From UBA4744 sp035282865 (lineage in GTDB: Bacteria; Actinomycetota; Acidimicrobiia; Spongiisociales; UBA4744): a DNA stretch of 8,574 nucleotides. The first letter of the stretch is position 1, and the number at the start of each line of letters is the position of its first letter. Made by a program: the position numbers and the translations under genes. This document shows positions 1-5,696 of this stretch, piece by piece. The stretch is taken from NCBI GenBank assembly GCA_035282865.1, contig DATEVB010000179.1:1-8574 (forward strand), read 5' to 3'. The notes beneath the pieces were generated by a model that had not been told where the DNA came from, searched no databases, and saw nothing but the letters and a program-made list of their open reading frames with translations.

Positions 1-105
1 CACTCGGACGAACTGGTGGTGCTCGGAGCTACCGATGCCTACGAAGCGCGTTGCCGATTGTGTTACGACCCCGCCGAACCGGAGCAACCGAAGCTCATTG
101 AGTAG
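1..105 (+). CDS. tdk: Thymidine kinase, C-terminal end only
   Basis: The first frame is open from the window edge and ends in TAG at 103-105, with a second in-frame TAG at 109-111. The 34 visible residues include GATDAYEARCRLCY. This fits, as I remember it, the PROSITE signature of cellular-type thymidine kinase: Gly/Ala, an acidic residue, Tyr, then Cys-Arg-x-Cys and an aromatic residue. The CRLC pair would be half of the zinc site in the lasso domain, whose Tyr-containing loop closes over thymidine. The enzyme phosphorylates thymidine to dTMP in nucleotide salvage and acts in the cytoplasm. The P-loop, the catalytic Glu and the first Cys pair lie to the left of the window, so only the tail is seen. 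The signature makes the call fairly secure despite the short fragment; an unrelated zinc-ribbon tail is the alternative. Confidence 0.82.
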   Translation, partial: HSDELVVLGATDAYEARCRLCYDPAEPEQPKLIE

Positions 106-110
106 AGCTA

Positions 111-123
111 GGGCCTTAGGCCC
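111..123 (+). terminator. Possible weak terminator hairpin after tdk
   Basis: GGGCC-TTA-GGCCC is a perfect 5-bp G/C inverted repeat with a 3-base loop, starting six bases after the tdk stop. The position suits a terminator. The bases that follow (gtacttcgc) are not T-rich, so at best it is a U-tract-less terminator or an mRNA 3'-end stabiliser. Confidence 0.3.
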
Positions 124-185
124 GTACTTCGCATTGCGATCCGCTCACCGGCCGGCTTGTGTCGAAGTAGGAAAGGACCAGGTGA

Positions 186-212
186 GTTCTAGGCGGCGAA
201 GCCATCTAGAAC
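186..212. repeat. 27-base dyad, GTTCTAG / CTAGAAC arms
   Basis: The arms GTTCTAG (186-192) and CTAGAAC (206-212) are perfect reverse complements. Between them, GGC-GAA-GCC (195-203) forms an inner 3-bp stem with a GAA loop, separated from the outer stem by a G-T pair and a C/A mismatch. As RNA it would fold into one near-continuous hairpin. As DNA it is a symmetric site ending 9 bases upstream of the extended -10 candidate at 222-230, a usual place for an operator. It could be a regulator site, an RNA element or the end of an unseen transcript; the sequence alone does not decide. Confidence 0.5.
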
Positions 213-221
213 CACTCTGCC

Positions 222-230
222 TGCTACGCT
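222..230 (+). promoter_or_regulatory. Candidate extended -10 promoter for RNase E/G
   Basis: TGCTACGCT fits the pattern TGn-TAnnnT of an extended -10 element. No TTGACA-like hexamer lies 16-18 bases upstream; that place is taken by the right arm of the dyad at 186-212. Transcription would start near 237. This is the only TAnnnT match with a TGn extension that I noticed in the stretch, but such short matches arise by chance. Confidence 0.27.
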
Positions 231-452
231 GGAAGAGGCCGCCAGTCGGTGGCTGTTGTTTCGCGAACTCGATCGGAGAGAGCGGTGGGTGTCCTGTCGC
301 CGTTTCTGCCCGGTTCCGGCACCCTGCGCATGGATCCCCGGGTAGTAGCACATCGTGGCCGCGTCGCCCGCGGCGCTCCGGTGTCATCCCTGCACATCTC
401 TGTTTTGTCCCCCACGGCCGGTAGGGCTTGCCGGGAGACATCGGCATTACAC

Positions 453-469
453 CCGGCGCGTGGCGCCGG
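453..469 (+). promoter_or_regulatory. G/C hairpin abutting the RNase E/G ribosome binding site
   Basis: CCGGCGC-GTG-GCGCCGG is a perfect 7-bp stem made only of G and C, closed by a GTG triloop. Its last two G residues are the first two bases of the Shine-Dalgarno run GGAGGAGGAG (468-477). The rest of that run stays single-stranded in this fold. Such a structure could insulate the initiation site, or act as a landing or cleavage site for the RNase itself. Function is inference. Confidence 0.5.
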
Positions 470-477
470 AGGAGGAG
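468..477 (+). promoter_or_regulatory. Ribosome binding site deciding the RNase E/G start
   Basis: GGAGGAGGAG ends 9 bases before ATG 487. It is one of the strongest Shine-Dalgarno matches in the window, and it favours that ATG over the in-frame ATG at 355. Confidence 0.85.
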
Positions 478-486
478 CACATCTGT

Positions 487-2019
487 ATGGCCATTATTCG
501 CCGGAAGGCGCCCAAAGTCATCCGCAAGGGCGTCGGCAGCGATTCGATAGTCGAAACGAAGACCAGGCGCGTCGGACGTCAGGTAGTCGAGGTGCGGCAC
601 GTCAAAGAAGCGCCGCTCAAGCCTGAACGCAGGACCGAGCCCAAAGCCAGGACGTCGATCGGTTCGCGAGGTGCACGAACGCCGCGCCCGGCCGACGGCC
701 GGGGACGGACCGCGATCCGCGATGAGGAGATCATCGTCCCACCCGAGACGGAGCGGAAGCAGATGCTCGTCAGGGTCCTCCCCCACCAGACCCAGGTAGT
801 GGTCATGGAAGGCCCGGTGCTCGTCGAGCATCACGTTGCCCGGTCCGACAAAGAATCCGTTGTTGGCAACGTCTATCTGGGCCGGGTCCGGAATGTGCTC
901 CCGGGCATGGAAGCGGCGTTCGTGGATTTCGGCGAAGCGAAGAACGGCGTGCTGTATGCGGGGGACATTCAGTACGATCCCGCCAAGCACGGGAAACGCC
1001 GGCCGCGCATCGAAGAAGCTCTCGCCAAGGGCGACGAGGTGCTGGTGCAGGTCGTCAAGGACGCAATGGGCGAAAAGGGTGCCCGTTTGACCAACCAGAT
1101 ATCCTTGCCCGGCCGATATCTCGTGCTGGTTCCCCATTCAGATGTGCAGGGCATCAGCCGGCGTCTTCCCGACGAGGACCGTCAGCGGTTGCGCGACATA
1201 ATCCGCGACGTCAAACCGGACGGCTTCGGAGTCATCGTTCGCACTGCGGCGGCGTCGGCCTCTAAGAGCGAGATTCGCGCAGATATCGAACGTTTGAACA
1301 AGACCTGGCTGGAGATCCAGGAATCCGGGAAAGGTGGGCAGGCGCCCCGAGTGGTTTATCAAGAGCCGATGCTCTTGCTGCGGGTCATCCGGGAGCATTA
1401 CACGCCCGAGTTCCGTCGGCTGATGATCGATGACGCCGACGCCTACGAAGCGGTCATTGAATACCTGAAGGAAATCGATTCGGACCTCATTCGAACTGTG
1501 CAGCTCTACGAGGACACACTGCCCGTCTTCGAGAGGTTCCACGTCGAGGATCAGCTGAGGAAGGCCCTCGACCGGAAAGTATGGTTGCCTTCGGGTGGTC
1601 ATCTGGTCATCGACCGAACAGAAGCGCTCACCGTCATCGATGTGAACACCGGCAAATTCGTTGGCAGTTCGAGCCTCGAGGAGACGGTGCTTCAGAACAA
1701 CCTGGAAGCGGCAGAAGAGATCGGCAGACAGCTCCGGCTGCGTGACATCGGCGGCATCATCGTGATCGATTTCATCGACATGGAGATTGAAGGTAATCAG
1801 CTTGCGCTGTTGCGGAGGCTGCGGGAAGCCCTCGCCAAGGACAAGACCCGCACGCAGGTGTTCGATGTCTCCAACCTGGGTCTGGTCGAGATGACGCGGA
1901 AGAACGTTTCGGAGGGTTTGCTGGAGACCTTCTCCGATGTCTGTCCGACCTGCAACGGGCGGGGAGTGCTGCTCCACGAAGAAGCGGCCACGCACGGCAG
2001 ACCGCTCGAGGTTGGCTAG
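487..2019 (+). CDS. rne: Ribonuclease E/G family endoribonuclease, short form
   Basis: This single-strand-specific endoribonuclease acts in mRNA decay and rRNA/tRNA processing in the cytoplasm. The protein has 510 residues. Residues 1-90 are a basic, low-complexity extension rich in Arg, Lys and Pro. An S1 RNA-binding region follows (about 126-216, with VGNVYLGRVRNVLPGMEAAF), then the 5'-sensor/RNase H-like part and the DNase I-like catalytic part. The metal ligands are D385 in LTVIDVNTG and D428 in IVIDFIDM, matching E. coli RNase E D303 and D346. The zinc-link is C486-P-T-C489, matching E. coli CPxC 404-407. The chain ends about 20 residues later, so there is no C-terminal degradosome scaffold; in length it resembles RNase G. 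I chose ATG 487 for its ribosome binding site and because the in-frame stretch back to ATG 355 looks non-coding. Its place before rplU is where actinobacteria carry rne; rng is an equally fair symbol. Confidence 0.95.
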   Translation: MAIIRRKAPKVIRKGVGSDSIVETKTRRVGRQVVEVRHVKEAPLKPERRTEPKARTSIGSRGARTPRPADGRGRTAIRDEEIIVPPETERKQMLVRVLPHQTQVVVMEGPVLVEHHVARSDKESVVGNVYLGRVRNVLPGMEAAFVDFGEAKNGVLYAGDIQYDPAKHGKRRPRIEEALAKGDEVLVQVVKDAMGEKGARLTNQISLPGRYLVLVPHSDVQGISRRLPDEDRQRLRDIIRDVKPDGFGVIVRTAAASASKSEIRADIERLNKTWLEIQESGKGGQAPRVVYQEPMLLLRVIREHYTPEFRRLMIDDADAYEAVIEYLKEIDSDLIRTVQLYEDTLPVFERFHVEDQLRKALDRKVWLPSGGHLVIDRTEALTVIDVNTGKFVGSSSLEETVLQNNLEAAEEIGRQLRLRDIGGIIVIDFIDMEIEGNQLALLRRLREALAKDKTRTQVFDVSNLGLVEMTRKNVSEGLLETFSDVCPTCNGRGVLLHEEAATHGRPLEVG

Positions 2020-2025
2020 TCAGTA

Positions 2026-2053
2026 TTGGCAAGCACGGGGAAACGGTTAAAGT
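2026..2053 (+). promoter_or_regulatory. Candidate promoter for rplU-rpmA-obgE-proB
   Basis: TTGGCA (2026-2031, five of six to TTGACA) and TAAAGT (2048-2053, fits TAnnnT) are 16 bases apart, in the 65-base gap between RNase E/G and rplU. Transcription would start near 2060 and give a leader of only about 25 bases, too short for a structured L21 leader. Read-through from the RNase gene is also possible, since I see no terminator in the gap. Confidence 0.5.
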
Positions 2054-2084
2054 TAATGGGCTTCAGATCGAGGTAAATGCCATC

Positions 2085-2501
2085 ATGTATGCAATTATCC
2101 GCACCGGCGGCAAGCAGTCCAAAGTGCACGAAGGCGACGTGATAGACGTCGAGCGGCTCAAGAACACCGATGAAACAGTCGAGTTCACGCCGCTGTTGGT
2201 CGTCGATGCCGACGGGAAGGCGATCAGCGACCGCGCTCAACTGCGCGAGGTGAAGGTACGCGCCAAGGTGCTTGGAGAGGCGCAAGGCCCCAAAGTCGAC
2301 ATCTTCAAGTACAAGAACAAGACCGGATACCGGCGTCGGCAAGGCCACCGGCAGAAGTACACGACGCTCGAGGTGACGGCGATCGAGCTACCCGCCCAGA
2401 AGAAGCCTACGGCGGCTTCCTCAGAAGCTTCTGCATCTACGAAGACGGCCGAGACCGCAGAGGGCGGAGACGGCCAAACCACCAAGACCGAGGAGGACTG
2501 A
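2085..2501 (+). CDS. rplU: 50S ribosomal protein bL21 with C-terminal tail
   Basis: bL21 binds 23S rRNA in the large ribosomal subunit. The start MYAIIRTGGKQSKVHEGD is a classic bL21 N-terminus, and residues 78-92 hold the basic stretch GYRRRQGHRQ with following Lys that contacts rRNA. The usual bL21 is near 103 residues; this one has 138. About 35 extra residues at the C-terminus are rich in Ala, Ser, Thr, Lys and Glu, end in acidic residues, and look disordered. ATG 2085 is preceded by GAGGT (2070-2074), ten bases away. rpmA follows after 4 bases, the near-universal rplU-rpmA pair. The extension is probably a lineage trait rather than a frameshift, since codon use stays GC-rich and the frame stops just before rpmA. 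Confidence 0.97.
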   Translation: MYAIIRTGGKQSKVHEGDVIDVERLKNTDETVEFTPLLVVDADGKAISDRAQLREVKVRAKVLGEAQGPKVDIFKYKNKTGYRRRQGHRQKYTTLEVTAIELPAQKKPTAASSEASASTKTAETAEGGDGQTTKTEED

Positions 2502-2505
2502 CCCG

Positions 2506-2757
2506 ATGTCCAAGACAAAAGCCGGTGGGTCGTCGAAGAACGGCCGCGACTCTGCTGCTCAGCGGCTCGGTCCCAAGGTCTTCGATGGCCAATTGGTCAA
2601 CGCAGGAACCATCATCGTTCGCCAGCGCGGTAGCCGTATCCACCCCGGCGACAACGTCGGTAAGGGGAGCGACGACACGCTCTTCGCTACGGCGGCCGGG
2701 TTCATCAAGTATGGCCGCCGCAACGGAAGACGCCTGGTGGACGTGCTCCCCGAGTAG
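2506..2757 (+). CDS. rpmA: 50S ribosomal protein bL27
   Basis: bL27 lies near the peptidyl transferase centre, with its N-terminal arm reaching toward the tRNA acceptor ends. The 83 residues are the normal length. Key family stretches are KAGGSSKNGRDS near the N-terminus, RLGPKVFDGQ, then IIVRQRGSRIHPGDNVG and DDTLFA. There is no Firmicutes-type N-terminal extension of the kind removed by the Prp protease, so the arm begins directly MSKTKAGG. The Shine-Dalgarno GAGGAGG lies inside the last codons of rplU, which suggests translational coupling. obgE follows after 15 bases. Confidence 0.97.
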   Translation: MSKTKAGGSSKNGRDSAAQRLGPKVFDGQLVNAGTIIVRQRGSRIHPGDNVGKGSDDTLFATAAGFIKYGRRNGRRLVDVLPE

Positions 2758-2772
2758 GGAGCATCCTGCCCC

Positions 2773-4029
2773 GTGTTCGTCGACCGCGTACGCGTACATC
2801 TGCGCGCTGGGAACGGAGGCGCCGGTGTCGTCAGCTTCCAGAGACTGCGCGGCAAGCCGAGAGGTAAAGCCGTCGGTGGTTCCGGTGGCAAGGGCGGCGA
2901 CGTCATCTTGCGGGCCGACCCTTCCGTGGCCACGCTCCTCACCTACAAGAGAAACCCGTACCACGCCGCCGGGGCCGGCACCCACGGCCAGGGCGACATG
3001 AGGTCGGGAAGGCAGGGTGACGATCTGATGCTGATGGTTCCCCTGGGAACCATCGTGCGTGACGATCAAGGTGTGGTGATCGCCGACCTGGTCGAACCGG
3101 ACCAGCAGGTAACGGTGCTGGAAGGCGGCCGTGGTGGACGCGGCAACGCAGCGCTCGTCAGCCGCATGCACCGGGCACCGAGCTTTTGCGAGCAGGGGGA
3201 GTATGGCGAAGGTGCCTGGTTTGAGTTCGAACTGAAGCTCCTGGCCGATGCCGCGCTCGTCGGGTTTCCCAATGCCGGGAAGAGCACCCTTATCTCACGG
3301 GTGTCGGCCGCCCGTCCCAAGATAGCCGACTACCCGTTTACCACTCTGGAGCCGAACCTCGGAGTGGTCTCGGTGGCCGGCCGCGAATTCACATTTGCAG
3401 ACATCCCGGGCCTCATTGAAGGCGCGGCCGACGGAAGAGGTCTCGGACATGAGTTCCTCCGTCATGTCGAGCGGGCCAGAGCGCTCGTTATTCTGCTCGA
3501 TCCTTCCTCCCTCCAGACGGAGAGCCTGGTCCGGCAACACGATGTGCTCATCGACGAGCTGGCCCGGCATTCGTCTGAGCTGGCCGGGCGGCCACGGATC
3601 GTCGCCGTCAACAAACTGGATCTGCCTGATGTTGCAGCCGAAGTACGAACGCTGGCGGATGCGGTGGGCGAGCCCGTATACGCGATTTCGGCGATAACGG
3701 GGGTGGGCATCGAGCGTCTACTGCACGCAGTAGCCGACGCCGTTGACCTGGCCGTCCGCCGGTCGCCGGAGCGGGAAGGGTTCGTGTTGCACCGACCAAT
3801 CCGGGCCGGATTCGAAATCCATCGCCGGGGAGGGGTATGGGTTGTCGAAGGCCGGGTGGCGGAGCGGGCGGTCGGGCTCGATGACCTGACCAAACCGGAG
3901 GCCGCCGACTACGCAGCGGCCCGACTGGCTCGCATCGGCGTAGACGACGCCCTTCGGGAGGCGGGCGCCGAGCCGGGGGATGAAGTCCGCATCGGTGATC
4001 TCGTCTTCGAGTTCCAGGACACCCGGTGA
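2773..4029 (+). CDS. obgE: Obg-family GTPase (50S assembly, stress response)
   Basis: Obg is a slow GTPase that binds the 50S precursor late in assembly and is linked to ppGpp and stress signalling. The 418 residues show all three parts. The Gly-rich Obg fold (1-158) has FVDRVRVHLRAGNGGAG and VGGSGGKGGDV. The G domain (about 159-330) has G1 GFPNAGKS 164-171, switch I Thr at 190-191, G3 DIPG 210-213, G4 NKLD 280-283 and G5 SAITG 306-310. The OCT domain (about 337-416) has FVLHRP and EVRIGDLVFEF. The start is GTG 2773, since MFVDRV is the family N-terminus and AGGGAG precedes it by 11 bases. Its stop overlaps the GTG of proB by four bases. Obg in this position after bL27 is typical of many bacteria. 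Confidence 0.97.
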   Translation: MFVDRVRVHLRAGNGGAGVVSFQRLRGKPRGKAVGGSGGKGGDVILRADPSVATLLTYKRNPYHAAGAGTHGQGDMRSGRQGDDLMLMVPLGTIVRDDQGVVIADLVEPDQQVTVLEGGRGGRGNAALVSRMHRAPSFCEQGEYGEGAWFEFELKLLADAALVGFPNAGKSTLISRVSAARPKIADYPFTTLEPNLGVVSVAGREFTFADIPGLIEGAADGRGLGHEFLRHVERARALVILLDPSSLQTESLVRQHDVLIDELARHSSELAGRPRIVAVNKLDLPDVAAEVRTLADAVGEPVYAISAITGVGIERLLHAVADAVDLAVRRSPEREGFVLHRPIRAGFEIHRRGGVWVVEGRVAERAVGLDDLTKPEAADYAAARLARIGVDDALREAGAEPGDEVRIGDLVFEFQDTR

Positions 4030-5165
4030 CAACGCGTTATCCGGCTCCCGCCGGCCGACCGATCGTCGTGAAGGTCGGTTCATCGAGCCTGGCCGCCAAG
4101 GCGGGCGGGCTGAACGGTGCCGCTCTCGGCTCCATCGTCGACCAGGTGGTCGAGCTGTGGTCCCTGGGGCATCCCACCGTATTGGTTTCCTCCGGGGCCG
4201 TCGCTGCCGGGCTCCTGGAGCTTGGACTCGAAGGCCGCCCGGCCGACGTGCCAGACCTGCAAGCGGCGGCGGCGGTGGGACAGGGCAGGCTGATGGAGCG
4301 GTACGCTACCGAGTTCGGGGCCCGGCAGCGCCTCGTCGGGCAGGTACTGCTCACCAAAGACGTCCTCGCCAATCGCGGCCAGTACTTGCACGCTCGGGAA
4401 GCGCTCGATCGTATGCTGGCCCTCGGGATAGTACCGGTCGTCAACGAAAACGACACCGTGGTGATCGACGAGCTCCGGCTCGGCGACAACGATCGATTGG
4501 CGGCCATCGTGTCCCACTTGGTCGGAGCAGCGCTGCTGGTTTTGCTCACCGACACGGCCGGTCTCTATTCCGAAGACCCGCGTCTCAAGACTGAGGCTGA
4601 GTTGCTGACCGCCGTGAAGCACACCGATGCGATCCTCGACAGGCTGGCCGGCGGACGGTCCGGGCCAATGGGCTCTGGCGGAGTGGGTACCAAGGTGGCG
4701 GCGGCGCGCATGGCTGCCTGGTCAGGAGTTCCCACGGTGGTGGCCGGATCACAAGAGGAACGGGCCGCGGTGCGGGCTGCCGCCGGAGAAACCGTTGGCA
4801 CCTGGATCGCCCCCCATGGTTCTCGCTTGCCTGCGCGGAAACTCTGGATCGCGTTTGGGCAGCCGGCAGAAGGAACGCTGCGCGTCGACGCCGGTGCCGC
4901 GCAGGCGATCGTGTCCCGGGGAGGTTCTCTGCTGCCGGTGGGCATTACCGAGATCCAGGGCAAGTTTGGGGAGGGAGCCGCCGTCGAGGTGCTCGATCCG
5001 GGTGGGAGCCTGGTGGGAAAAGGGCTGGTGACGTTGTCATCGGCTGCGTTGGGTCCGCTTCTGGGCAGGCACAGCTCAACCGTCACGGTGGACGGCTGGG
5101 GAGGAGAGGTCATCCACCGGGACGATCTGGTGGTGCTGGTCGACTCGGAGGACTCACCCGGTTGA
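4026..5165 (+). CDS. proB: Glutamate 5-kinase with PUA domain
   Basis: ProB phosphorylates L-glutamate with ATP to glutamyl 5-phosphate, the first and feedback-controlled step of proline synthesis. The 379 residues hold an amino-acid kinase domain (about 11-265), with VVKVGSS 14-20, VSSGAVAAG 54-62, VNENDTV 139-145, LGDNDRLAA 152-160, LLTDTAGLYSEDP 173-185 and MGSGGVGTK 215-223. A C-terminal PUA domain (about 272-370) follows, as in E. coli ProB. The GTG start at 4026 lies in a GTGA overlap with the obgE stop, so translation is probably coupled. The partner gene proA does not follow; the plus-strand run ends here. The last 12 bases overlap the end of the convergent gene on the minus strand. 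Confidence 0.96.
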   Translation: MTTRYPAPAGRPIVVKVGSSSLAAKAGGLNGAALGSIVDQVVELWSLGHPTVLVSSGAVAAGLLELGLEGRPADVPDLQAAAAVGQGRLMERYATEFGARQRLVGQVLLTKDVLANRGQYLHAREALDRMLALGIVPVVNENDTVVIDELRLGDNDRLAAIVSHLVGAALLVLLTDTAGLYSEDPRLKTEAELLTAVKHTDAILDRLAGGRSGPMGSGGVGTKVAAARMAAWSGVPTVVAGSQEERAAVRAAAGETVGTWIAPHGSRLPARKLWIAFGQPAEGTLRVDAGAAQAIVSRGGSLLPVGITEIQGKFGEGAAVEVLDPGGSLVGKGLVTLSSAALGPLLGRHSSTVTVDGWGGEVIHRDDLVVLVDSEDSPG

Positions 5166-5696
5166 GCGTTTGCGGCTGCGGTAACCGAGCCACAATGCCA
5201 GGACGAGCAACGACGCCCCCGCCGCGACCACGGCGGGCTCGGCCGTTTCGTCGAATTCCCTGCCTTGCTCCAGGACCTCGAGGTTCACCGCGTCCAGGTA
5301 CGTCTCGCCACCGCGGTCCTCGTCGTGATACCTCCAGGTTCCCGTCGCTCGGACCAGGGGACCACGATGGTGGTAGTCGCCCGGTGGATCGAGATCCTCG
5401 ATGATGGCAGCCGGAACTCGGACCCCGATGCCGACATTCGCCCCGTTCGGACGTCCACCCTCCAGCAACGGTGCAGTTGCGTAGGTGTCGCCGTTCAACT
5501 GGCTCCAGGCCGAGCCGTCGCGACGAAATCCATAATCGCCGATCAGTTCCCCGACGACACTGATGGTCTGCCCGTCATAAACGGCCCCGTCGACGAGCAA
5601 GGCCGCAACCGTCACGTCGGTAGCGGCCCGGGCCTCCCCGGGCATCAGGACCTGCAGGATGATCACGATTCCTGTGAGGGCAACTCGTCGCATCAT
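5154..5696 (-). CDS. Exported, membrane-anchored protein with probable OB fold
   Basis: I do not know a name for this 180-residue protein. It has an N-terminal signal sequence (MMRR, then a hydrophobic run to about 18, with a likely signal peptidase I site after A24 in EARA). Residues 36-145 are a beta-rich domain. Its pattern, DGQTISVVGELIGD, then IGVRVP, then GDYHHRG and VRATGTW, and ending with LDAVNLEVLEQG, resembles from memory OB-fold domains of uncharacterised bacterial proteins. A transmembrane segment (about 154-172) precedes a basic RSRKR tail, so the domain should face outside and the tail the cytoplasm. I chose ATG 5696, which overlaps the trkH stop as ATGA; ATG 5693 is nearly equal, and the frame extending further upstream lies inside trkH. 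Last in the trk operon, it may serve potassium uptake, but that is inference from position only. Confidence 0.8.
   Translation of the reverse strand: MMRRVALTGIVIILQVLMPGEARAATDVTVAALLVDGAVYDGQTISVVGELIGDYGFRRDGSAWSQLNGDTYATAPLLEGGRPNGANVGIGVRVPAAIIEDLDPPGDYHHRGPLVRATGTWRYHDEDRGGETYLDAVNLEVLEQGREFDETAEPAVVAAGASLLVLALWLGYRSRKRSTG

Larger units (their letters stand above)
106..486 (+). other. Non-coding leader/intergenic stretch before RNase E/G
   Basis: This 381-base stretch between the tdk stop and the RNase E/G start holds no convincing gene. Open frames cross it on both strands, but they lack recognisable protein features and run into shadow frames of the RNase gene. It contains an inverted repeat just after tdk (111-123), a 27-base dyad (186-212), an extended -10 candidate (222-230) and a G/C hairpin touching the ribosome binding site (453-469). 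If transcription starts near 237, the RNase mRNA would carry a leader of about 250 bases. RNase E messages in other bacteria are known to have long structured leaders used for autoregulation; that this one does the same is inference. Confidence 0.6.

Noticed and set aside
331..343. GGATCCCCGGGTA resembles part of a cloning-vector polylinker (BamHI-SmaI-Asp718 order).
   Set aside because: The match covers only about 13 bases and the flanking bases differ from vector sequence. The surrounding DNA continues in the same composition, so chance in GC-rich DNA is likelier than vector contamination.
35..424. Plus-strand open frame overlapping the tdk tail and the leader.
   Set aside because: It starts inside tdk in another frame, has a Ser/Arg/Pro-rich product with no known pattern, and would destroy the thymidine kinase reading, which has a clear signature.
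355..486. In-frame N-terminal extension of RNase E/G from ATG 355.
   Set aside because: The 44 extra residues are Cys/Pro/His-rich without resemblance to family arms, and ATG 355 has no good ribosome binding site, while ATG 487 has GGAGGAGGAG.
145..1137. Long minus-strand open frame of 330 codons across the leader and RNase E/G.
   Set aside because: It lies opposite a well-supported gene, and its product shows no recognisable domain. It is a mirror frame of GC-rich coding DNA. The same holds for the 285-codon frame at 1138-1995.
5218..5237. CCCGCCG-cgacca-CGGCGGG hairpin 53 bases after proB as a terminator.
   Set aside because: It lies within the coding sequence of the opposite gene (Ala/Val-rich codons produce such repeats), and only three T residues occur several bases later. 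It may slow transcription, but I cannot support a terminator.
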